From Stercoripulliclostridium_A sp045535235 (GTDB lineage Bacteria > Bacillota > Clostridia > Christensenellales > DTU072), in the NCBI GenBank assembly GCA_045535235.1, contig JAZSLG010000010.1, positions 1-38,295 of the forward strand: a stretch of 38,295 nucleotides of DNA. Direction: 5' to 3'. Made by a program: the position numbers and the translations under genes. A model generated the notes under the pieces. That model had not been told where the DNA came from and searched no databases. It saw nothing but the letters and a program-made list of their open reading frames with translations. Of this stretch, positions 14,592 through 26,500 are shown piece after piece. Each line of letters opens with the position of its first letter. The first letter of the stretch is position 1.

Positions 14592-17500
14592 TTACGAAGG
14601 TACTTTGGTTTGTGAAACGTTTACGTAACGTAGCGTTCCGGTGTAGTTCCAAGCGCCCCAAATACTTATGCTACCACGAGTTTCCTCACAGTCTTCACTA
14701 TAGACTTTATCACTGCTCTTAGCCGTTTCGATAGTGTTTCCGGAGTTCCAATCGGGTGCGTAGCTGGAAGCGGTGTATCCGTCGGTATCGTAGAAGTATA
14801 CGCTTGCCGTACCACTAAGGTATCCCGAAGCATAGGTGTTGGCAAAGCTGAATTCGTCGTTTGCCGCAGTAAAGCTAGTACCACCGCCTACGTATTCAAC
14901 GTCCGCGTAAACTACGGTGGAACCACTACTGGTTATACCATTACCCTTATTATTTCCTACGTAAGCATACATGCGATTATTTATATCGGTTGCTTGCTCT
15001 ACCCACAAGTAATGGAAGTACTTAATACGAGTGACTCCATAATTAGAGGATATATCATCAGACGTACTAAATCCACAAATTGCGCCAACGTAAGAGTCAT
15101 TGGACAATTCGTCGTTAGTCCTTCTGTTTACCATAATCTTAGCATTACTTGTAACGTTTAGAACTTCACCCGTATTGTAACCTACAATACCGCCCACGTA
15201 TATAGTCGAAGTATCGCTACCGGGGTCACCATGCATAATACCGTTGTTACCGCTTACCGGGGCGTATACGCTCATATCGTTGGTTACTATCTCATACATT
15301 GCAGAAGTCGCATCGTAATCGTCGGTTGCCGTTTTAACACCTGCCACGCTACCACCAATGACTTTACCCATATTAAATCCGACCATACCGCCGTAGGTAC
15401 CGCCTTCAAAAGTATTGATTATTTCACGCGTGGTATATAACCTTGCTTTTACTGTAGAATTATTTACATATCCTAGGTTTACACCGACTATACCACCTAC
15501 CATAGTACCTTTTAACTTCAACTTATAATTGTCCGTGGTATATACGTTACAGTTATCAATACTTCCGCCATTATAACCGGCGATACCGCCACCGCCGTAA
15601 CTCAGGTAATTACCATCCGCACCGGTAGTAGGTTGAGTAAATCCGGAAGGAGCAGAATACGAAGATATGCTTGCATCGTTATTTACAACATTATAGGTAG
15701 CGTTCTGGATTCTTCTACCCGTACCAACGGAGCCTGCTACGCCACCAATTGCAACCTTAAGCTCTCCGTTTGAAAGGTTAGTATCTATTACTACAACGCC
15801 CCATAGTGCGTCGCTCGTATAAGCATCGTTGGAAGCTTGTATGGTACCGACCAAACCGCCTGCACCAATACCGCTTTCGTTCATCGATGCACCGCTGGAA
15901 ACAGTCACGCCACTTACGGTATAACCGTCTTTGACGCCTTCGACTATACCATAAGCGCCAATGGAACCGACCAAGCCACCTGCACCGCCGGTGTAATCTC
16001 TACCAGAGCCAAGATAGCTACCGCCCTTAGTCGCAATAACGGTAAAGTTTGCAATGTTGGAATCTATAATAATACCTTGGGGTGAAGATTCACCAGAGAG
16101 CAATCCAACCAAACCGCCAACGAAGTTGGAACCGGTTACGTTGTTAGATATGGATTGAGTGCCTATTTCTTTATAATAAACGTTACTGATGGTACCGCCG
16201 AACACGCTACCTGCAAGAACGCCTACGTTAACTGCGTTGGTTCTAACGGAAGACCTACCAATTGCAACGTTCTTGATTTCGCCGTCGCGATAAACTCTAC
16301 TGAATATACCTACGTTTTCACTAATATTGGAGGAACGTAGTTCAAATTGTAGGTTGTACAAAGCGTAATTTCCACCGTCGTAGACGCCGTTAAATCCGTT
16401 GGAGTAATATACACCTCCCATTCCGTAGAATGAGGAACAAAGGGGTGAAGTTAGTGCGTTATTGGTTTCGCTCAAGTTGATATCGGCAACTTGCTTAAAG
16501 TTGATACGTTGAGCTACACCATTTATATATCCGTAAATGAAGCTACCGTAGTTACCCTTGTAAATATTGTCTATGTTGCGCAAATGGTCAACGTTAGCAA
16601 TCTTAAAGGGATTTCCGACCGAGCCATCACCGGCTTTACCAACGATACCGCCGTCCGCGAAGGGATAATCGTACAAACTGGTCGCCTCTTTAGAAACGGG
16701 GGTCAAAACGCCGTCCACGTATTCGTATTCAACCCAACTTGCGCTTCCGTAATAAACGATATTTTGTACTTTCTTAGTTATGTTGGAGCCGTCAAAGTTT
16801 ACACCTATACTAATGTTATCGCTATTTAGTACGCTAGCGGTATCTATCAAACGAGTTGCATAGTCGCCGTTTTCTTGACCGTCAAAGCTACGATTTGCTT
16901 TAATCGGGATACTATTAAGGGCAATTATACCATCGATAATTCCTCCTTCATAACTATCGCCGATACCACCGTCTTTAACGAAGTAAGCGTCGTTACCCCA
17001 AGCATCGGTAGAAAGCTCAACCGAGGTAGAATTTGCATCGTACAACGCTTTACCCAACTCTTCGGGCAATCTGATGGATGAACCAACGTATACGTTGCGG
17101 AGTATCAAAGTACCGAAGGACTCAAAGTTTACGTCAACCGTCTTTTCAACGTTGGCGTTTATAATGATTTCCATTCCGGTAATTCTATTGTTATATTCAG
17201 TCAAATCACTTACCGTTCCACTATTTACGTAAGCTTGTAACTCAGAAGCTCTAGGTACGCTAGAGTCGGTTGCATCCGTGGAACCATTAGAATCCCAAAC
17301 GTTCAAGTTATTATCGTTAACCGCGGTAATACCCACGAAACGGTCATACATGGGGTTAAAGCAAACGGTATCCGAAAGGTTACCGGAGAAGTTGGTAGAT
17401 AACGTAAACTTGAGTTTGCTACCAACACGTGCTTCCTTAATAGAAATCATCCTATTACCGGAAAGATCCCCTTGCAATTCCCATTCTCCGTCAACCAACA

Positions 17501-20500
17501 TATAGCAATTTAACGTGGGTAAAGAATCGGTTAGAACTTGGCTAAAGCCCGATACGTTGGATATTCTAACGTTTATTTCGTAAACGCGAACGTAACGTGC
17601 AAAAATAGTAAAGGACGAATCCATCAATACGTAAGCTTGTTCTACCGCGGGATTGTAACTATAGGAAATAGTTTTACCAGTATCGTTACCTGCCGTATCC
17701 TTTATTGCCACGGTGTGCAAATAGTAAGTTGTTGCGCCGTCTACAATGATTCTATCATTATCGGTAGCGGTTGCTTGCAAATTAAGTGCTTGGTGTCCGC
17801 CGTTGCCGTTTTCGGTAATATACCAACCTGCGAATTGATATCCGCTTATCGTTGCGGGTATTAAGGTTTGAACAGTGTGGTAATTAAAGTATCCGCTTGA
17901 ACGAGAAGTACTACTAATCTTGGGGTCAACCTCACCAATTCCGTCAAGGAATATATTTTCGTCGTAAACAGCAGTAGATTTGACAAGCTCCAATTTTTCT
18001 ACCTTTTGGAATAGAGGTCTGATTCTTATTGCGTTAATTCTATTTGACGATTGATATTCACCGTTATAATCGTATACCGAAGCCTCGTAAGCAAATCCAG
18101 CCAAGTTGCAAACACCAGTTGAAGATACGTTAGCTAAATAGGAAGTGCTAAACAAGCAAGATACGGGGAAGGTGAAGTTTGGCTTAGTTACCAAGTTGGT
18201 TTGTGAATTGGTATCAACGTAAGGAATGTTCTTCCAAGAGAAAGACTCACTCTCTTTGTCGTAAGCATAGTACTGCCAAGCAATAAAGCTAAAGCTGTCC
18301 GATTCACTCTCTCCACCTAACCAACTAAGGGTTATCATATTATCTTTCCAAGTATTGTAAGTGGAAGAAGCCGAGTTCTTGTTAGAGGTATCAATAGTGT
18401 TAATCTTACCAAGCATTTGGAAAGACATATCAGTATTATAGGATACCGACGAGCCAAGTTTGGGTTCCACGTTAGAGGAAGAGGTGTAGTATTGCGTCAA
18501 GCTCTCGTCGTACATTATCGCCGAGGCGGTAATTTGTCCGGGATTCAAATAATCACCGCTATCAAGGTATTCGTTCTCTATAACAACGTTATAAATTGGG
18601 ATAAATCTTGCAACGATTTCTACGTTATAAGTAGTGTAGGGAACGCCCATGATAACCGTGGTCTTTTCCACAATATTAACGCCGTTAGACAATCCGTCAA
18701 GGTCGTTTAGTATAAAGTTACCTTGGTAAGAGCCGGGGTAGTTTTGTACCAGTTGAGTATAGGAGTTAATACCATTAATAAAGTATCCCACGAATTGGTA
18801 GTATTTTGACCAACCGGAGAAAATATTCTCGGGGAGACTATACTTAATATCGTATACTAAGTTAGCGTTGTAATCATACAAACCATCGGGAGAAGAATTG
18901 TCTGAGTCTATTGCCAAAGTATAGTTAGGCAAGAAAGTGCCGTCCATCTCGTCGGTTACGAATTGTACGCTACTGGTAACCTCAACTTGTTTCCAGAACC
19001 TAATCTTATATATAGTATTCTCGGCAAGGTTGTTGATGGTTACTACTACATGTCCTATTCTACCGGCGTAATCGTTAACGTCTTCTATCAATTGCCAATC
19101 GTCGGTGTAATATAGCATTTGGATGCTACCGTCCTCGGTTGCACTCAAAGGACTGTAAGTATTGCTATATTGCTTAAAGCCGTTTGCATCGGGAGTTGAT
19201 AGCGGAATTAATTCCATTATGCTATCAAACCTATAATTTGCCTTAGGATTAATGGTAATCGTTAAGGTTTGGTTGGGCGACATGGTAAGCGAGTTGTTGG
19301 AAAGACTGCTTACGGTAGCACCGTCCTTTGCATAACTTACCGTACCACCCTCACTCCTTACGGAAGAGCCTACGGTTTCCATAATAAAGCTTACGTACAT
19401 CGTATTATTGAAATATGCGTAAACTAATCTATCTTCCAATGTTTCAACACCCGAGCTATATCCTTCGTCGCGTTGTACTTTCTTTCCGTTTTCGTAGGTT
19501 ATTACCGAATAGGTACGGCCTTTAGTTGCGTTAATATTAATACTATCGTTACCATCCAAACGCAAACGTGCGCCACTTAGGATTCTATAGGTATAACTTG
19601 CATCGGCTACACCGTCGGTATCCTCAAGTCTTTCTTGCGTGCCGTTTATATTGGGTAGTATAACGCCGGTATCGGAGTTTTGCGAGTAGTTTGCAGTTGC
19701 AGTCAAACTAGCGTATTGACGATACTTCATTAAGGCAGGGTTGTAGTTTGCAAAGTTACCTTCATAATACTTGTATTCGGGGTGAATTTGAACGGTTACT
19801 TCGTAAACACGGAAGAATACTGCTCTGAAAGTACGCGTGGAAGTCATGGTATAACGCAAAACTTGTCCGCCCGATTGTAGCGTTATTCCACTATTTTCGG
19901 GGTCATGCGTTACGTAACTCCAAACGCCGTTCTTGTATTCTTGGAAGCCTTGGAAGGAGTAGTCGTTACTGCTTGTAGCAAGTACGTTTACGGTCAAAAT
20001 TGCCTCGGTGCCGTACTCGTGCTTGATAATATCCTTACTATCGCTAAACTTGGTAGTTAGAGCAAATACCTTCTTACCGTTTACCGAAGGTACGGAAGAG
20101 CTTTGGATTTCTCTACCCCTATTAACCATTTTGCCGTTTTCCGTTCCCGCTTGAACGAGATACATGCTAGTATTGGCATCGTATTGGTCGATAGCCGTCG
20201 TATAGTAGATACGTATTACGTTTTGAGAAGATGAATGGAAATCCATCATGGAGAGAATTGCTTCGTCTAGTTTTACCGACAAGCTTTCTCCCTTGGGCGT
20301 GAATAAATTATAGTTGCGGTCAACGTTACCCTCTAATGCAAAGTTGTAATAGCTTGCAAGTTGGTTTGCTTTGGGCATATTGTAGAAGGCAATGCTCGTA
20401 ATTGAGTAACCGTCTTGAAGTTTGTGTCTAATGATGGAGGGAACTTCACTATCGTAAACGAGTTGGTCGTTCTCTAAGCTTAGTCCCAACGTTGCGTCTT

Positions 20501-23500
20501 GGTATAAAGAGGTGATTTGCAAGTTGTTGACGAAGAATCTTACGTCAAACTTTTGCTTTTCGTAGGTAGCAAAAATGGTTATCTTGCTTCCACCGTTTAC
20601 CAATACGTCATCGATTTCCATTAGCTTGAAGGCATCTCCTACTTTAGTGGTGGTAGTGTATTGATAACGCATGCCGTCCTTAGTATAGACGGTAGGAATG
20701 CTTCTTCCGTTAATGTCAAGGTTTGCCAAATAGAAACCATCGTTGGAAATCAATTCAAGATTGAACAATTCGTGGTGACTTACAAGAGTAGTGCCGGACG
20801 ATACGTATTGACCACCACTTGTAGACAAGTATTCGATAGCATATTGCTTAATAGCGTAGTTAACGTTAATTACTACGTTACCCGTCATGCTAGAGATGGG
20901 GAAGGTGCGTCGACCGGTACCGTCATCGGCACTAAGCCCACTCTCTCCTAATACTAGGTTGGAGACAACACCACCGTCGTTATCCATGGTTATGGATACG
21001 GAGGTAATTCTATAACCGTTAGGTGCGTTAAGAACGATGGTAAGTTTATCTGCGTAAACGGCTCTATTAAGTAGTTTACCCTCACCGGTGAAGGAACCCG
21101 CTACGTTGGTGTAATATTCACGTCTTTCCTTACCTATTACGTTATCGTTGATTATTACGCCACTTACCGCGCTAACTTCTTTTACCTTTTCTCCGTTTTG
21201 CATTACGCTATACGTATTTGCATAGTCGCCGGTAAAGGTAATATCGTATTCTTTATTGATTAGAGTAATTTCGATATCCCAATTGGAGATTACGTGAGCT
21301 TCGGTATATGAACCGTTTTGTTCAAGAGCATAAGCGATAGCACTCTTTTCTTCACCGTTAACCAATACGCTACTCATAACGTATCCACGGTTAATAATAA
21401 CTTTAAGAGTAAAGCTTTCATTCCACTTTACGGTAGAGGTGCTTATTTGTGCAAGTCCACCTATGAAAGTATTAACTTTAATGGAATATTCGTGTACTTC
21501 AAAGACAACTTCACAAAGAGTGGCTTTTTCCGTTACGTAGTTTATACGCATGGTAGCGTCTTCGTTTAGTATATTGCGGTTAACGCCGTTGATGCTAAAG
21601 GTTTTAATCCTATTACCGGTAGAAGCATCGGGAGTTGCAGAGAAAATCAACTCGGTGCCGTAAGTAACTACTAGTCCCTTAGAAGAAGCCCATATGGTGC
21701 CCGACGTGGTTTGACGTTCTTTCAACGTCCAATAACCGTGTTCGCTTTCATCCCAAACTTCGGGTACTTCATCAAGTATTTGGATGCCGGGCGCCCAAAG
21801 AAGAGTGTTATCTATATCGTAGATAGCGTATTCTCCACCCGTGGTAGCGAGTAGCGATACTTCATAGGTTTCAATGATATAAACTACCTCGAAATTCATA
21901 TCCGAAGTAACGGTACCAACGTAAAGATTGTTTCTTACGGAAGATAGTCTGCTTTCGCCGTTGAACTTGAATCCACCGCTAGTAAGTATGGGGTTGCCTA
22001 GTTCGTCAAGCTCTTCGGGAAGTAGTTTGTAGCCCGTTCCGGGAATAGCGGTAACGGTGTAATTCAAACCATACTCATACTTGCCGTTTTCCAAAACTAC
22101 GGGTGCGGAAGAGTAAGGATTCTTAAAGGTTGCGACTAAGCTACCATTAGATAACCAAGGAGCGCCCTCGTTTTCAATAGTTAAGCTTTGAGAATAAGAA
22201 TAAGTACGTCTCTTAAACTCTACGTTTACGGCTTGAATGTCGCGTGAAATACCTCTTAGTATGTAAGAACCACCGGTCTCGTTAATAGAGGTAATAATTT
22301 CATTTCTCCAAACGCCTTCATCGTCAACGTATTGTAACTCAAACTTGGAAATATAGTAACCGCGTGCCGTTCTTGGCGTTACGACGAACTTAACGTTACT
22401 GCCGTGAGTATAAAGCTTGGTTTCATCGGGAGCCGTGCCGTTAACGGTTACGATACCAAAGCTATTGCTATCAACGTCTACCGAACTAAAGTTGGGGCTT
22501 ACGTTGGCTACGTTAACGTTAATCTTATACTCGTTTATCGCGTATTTTACTATTACCGTAACGTTACCGGTAACTTCTTCCAATTCGTAGAAGATTTGGT
22601 TAAGGTCGTTTTCAGATACGTTTCCTTCCTTCCAATTATTAATTTCTTGTCCGGGAATTTCAAAAGATTCAATATGGTAGCCCTTTTCGGCTTGCATCTT
22701 GAGATAAACCTTATCCCCTGCTCCAAGCTTAATATCTTTTGCGGGTAAGAATGCAGTATCTTCTTTCTTAACAAGCGTTGTTCCGCCAAGAGATTCATTA
22801 ATGGTAATGGTGTAAACCATGGGCGAGAAAGCTACGTCCAAAGTTACGTCACCCGAAATGGTGAGTTGCAACTTACCGGAAACGTATTCACCGGAAGCCG
22901 TAGGAGTTCCTATTAACGTCTTGGTAGAGAAGGTTTCGCCGTTTATAACGATATTACTAATATAGTAACCGTCGTTTGCGTTAATTTCGATAGTCTTGGT
23001 TTCGCCGTAGTTAACGAACAAGTCACCCGTAGTACCTACACCACTCAACGAGCCGTTTGCTGTGTGAGTATATTGCAAGTTGTACTCAATGGGTGAGAAT
23101 TGGGCGGTAATGCTAATGTTACCGGTTACGTCGTCACCGTTAAATTCGTAGTCCATAGCACCTGCTTCTTTATTACCCGAGAAGGGATGACGTATAACGC
23201 TGGAGCCTTCCACGGTGATAGCGCAGTCGGATACGTAATAGCCCTCTACGGGAGTCAATCTAATATTGAAAGAAGTGCCTTTGGTTACCAAGCTCTTATC
23301 CGTTGCTATAATGCCGTTTAGAGCGTCTTCTTGTATGGTAATGAGATATTGGGTTTCACCGAATATTGCACATACGTCGGCATCCTCTCTTACTATCAAG
23401 CTGTAAGCTCTTTCTGCGACTACGACCTCTTGTCCGTTGATAATAAGAGCTTTGATATCGCTACCTGCATCGGGGGTAAGAACGAATTCTACTTTCGTGC

Positions 23501-26500
23501 CGGTAGTAACCGTTTCGCCCGAGGTTATTGGGGTATCACCGTTCTTTACGCTTAGCGTGCCGTTACCCTCGGTAGTATAATTGATAACGTTGATGTTAGC
23601 GTCGTCGTCCTCTTCACTAAAGTAAACGTAAATATCAATAGAGGTATTGGTGTCGTATACGAATAACGTTAATACGTCTTTACCCGTTACGTAATCGACA
23701 GAAGATAGTATTGAATAATATCCGTTGCCCTCGGCTTTAGAATATTCACCATCAAGAGGTAGATAATAATAGGTATCTCTGGAGTCCTTATTCTTAATGG
23801 TAACGTTATTAACGGTTACGTTATAGCCCTCTTCCGGAACAATACTTACGTTCAACTCTCCGCCGTAAGAAATGGTAGATGTGTACTCGTTACCGCTAAC
23901 GACTTCGTTATTGATGGAAACCTCGTTAGTTCCTTTATTAATTAAGTATACTTTGTAATCCAAGTTGATGGGTAAGCAATCGATTTTAACGGTATAGCTT
24001 GCCCTAACGTTACTTAAGGTTACGACGTGGCTTTTCGCTAGGAAATTGGTAACCTCGTTATAATTTTCGCCCTTATTTGAGGTTACGTTAATCTTGTTGA
24101 TATAGTAACCTTCCTTAGTGTTGATAACGAACCCGGAAGTGGAAGAATGTTCTACGTCCGTAAAGGTATAACCTACGTTGGAAGCAATATCTACGGTTTG
24201 CTCGTTATAGGTTACGGAAGAATATCCGTTACTGTCGACGAAACGAACGTAATAGGTAGTTCTCTTAAAGATGAACTTAACGTCGTAGTCACGGCTGATA
24301 TTCGTAATATTAAATTCACGAGCTAGTTGAACGTCACCGTAAACGTATTCTACGCCGTCAACGATATAGGAATGAACGTAATAACCGCCCGAAGTTTCGG
24401 CTTTAATTTGGTAGGTCTTGCCATGCTCGGCGGTAAAGGGTGCGTCAACAGTACCGATACCTTCGTAAGAAGTGGTTACGTTGTAATAAAGCTCGGCGTA
24501 CTCAACTTCAAATATAACGTCCTTTTCAACGCCGTCTATGGTAATATCCATCTCAACGACTCTGTAATCGTGAGAATCGAGAGAGCCTTTAACTTTAATT
24601 TCGTTTACTATGTAACCGTCGGCGGATACGTATGGGTCAATGATAGTACCGTTTGCGGTAACTCTGCGGATATAGTAACCGTCGTTTGCAAGAATGTTAA
24701 ACTCGGGTTCTTCCCCTCTTGAAAGCTCGGTGTGGCTTCCAGCCGTCATTTGACCAAACTCGTTATTTTCGGGCAAAGTAACGCGGTAACGGAATTCACG
24801 ATAGGTTACTACTACGTTTTGATTTTCAGTAATATTTTCAATAACCAAATTGTAATATATCGCCTCGGTAGCAACGTCCATGTTAATACCATTCAAAGAT
24901 ACGGAAGCAATATAGTATCTTTCACTTTCTTCGTCGTTCTCGTTATAAGGATTAATCTCTATGGAAAGACCTGCACCGTAGTTTACGGTAGCAACAACGT
25001 TTTCGGTTACTGCGGAAGTGGTCTCGGTCGTGCCTAGTAGGCCGTAAGTAATAGTACCGTTGTTGGTAACACCACTACCGTTTGTGATGGAAACGGAAAA
25101 AGAAGTCAAAGTAAACTCTGCCTTAATTTCGTAATCAACGGTAATAATTTTCTCGATGGTAACGTCGTAATAGCCCTCGGCACCTGCAAGGTCGGTACCG
25201 GTTGACCTAGCACCGTTTACGGTAACAGCCGACAAAGCGTAACCCTTACTGGGACGAATACGAACGGAATAGTTTTCGGTAACGGGCATTTCAATCTTAC
25301 TGGAAATGCTTCTTTCTACCAACAAACCGTTCTCGGAAGTAACGAGAGAATAAATGGAGCCGGAACCCATCATAGATACGGTTAGAGTCTTAGTATTAAC
25401 TTCAAATACCGGGACTACGTAGCTGACGGGAGTTTCCAACTTGAAAGTTCTATCTATTACTTTGGAAGTGGGTAATCTATCGGCATCTGCCAAATACCAA
25501 CCCTTAAAAGTATAATTTTCTTTGATTGGGATTTCCTCGGGGAAAGCGCCGGTTATTGCGCCAGCAAGATTGTCTTGGTAATAAGCGGTAACCACTCTAC
25601 CGTTAACGCCGTTTTGACCGCCAAAGTTTTCCACGTAACCTTGCGAGGGGTCGACGAACGAAGTGCTTTCGTTATCTCCCTTTAAGAAGAGAACGGTAAA
25701 GATTTCCTTTTCCCAGTAAGCGATAAGCTCGGTGGGTTGAGTAAATCTGGTTTCGTTAGTTACGAGAACGGGAGAGCCGTCTGCTTTTACTTCTCCGCCT
25801 TTAGCGTACCAACCCTTGAAGGAATAACCCAAAGTGGAAAGATAGGAAAGGTCTTCAACGTCAAACAATTCGCCAATGGGAGTTTCGTAATCAATCTTTA
25901 TGGGAGAACGAGCCTCGTTATTCATGGAGGTGAAAGTAACGGTGCTTTCGTTGTATACGAAATGAGCTTTAACGTAAATATCGTCCACGTTTTCGTCGGG
26001 AGTAAAGCTCAAAAGATATTCGTTAGACGTACCCGTGCGCGTAGATAAAAACTCGATAGCGTGGTTAACGCCTACTCTTACAAGTTTACCGCCTTCCATT
26101 TGGGGCTCAAGTGAAATCCAAGATTGTAAATCTACGTCGTAGATTGACCAGCCGGTAAAAGTGTAATCTTGACTTCTTCCCGTGGGCTTAACGCGAACGG
26201 TAGCCAATTCGTCGTTTTGATAATATTCGAGTGCGTCCGACGTACCAAGAACGTTACCATCTCCGTCGATAGTATATTCAATATGGAAATCAGCTGAATA
26301 TTTCTCAAACATGGGAGTAATGTTGGTATCTTTGGTTATATGAGTGTAATCAACGTCCCAACCAATAAAACGATACCCGTACATTTGCATGTTATGCTCC
26401 TCGGGGCGAGGAACACGAAGAGGTGCCTCGTTATAAGCGACTATTTCTTCTCTTGCAGTAGTACCGTCGGGATAATAGAAAACCACGGTGTAACGCAATT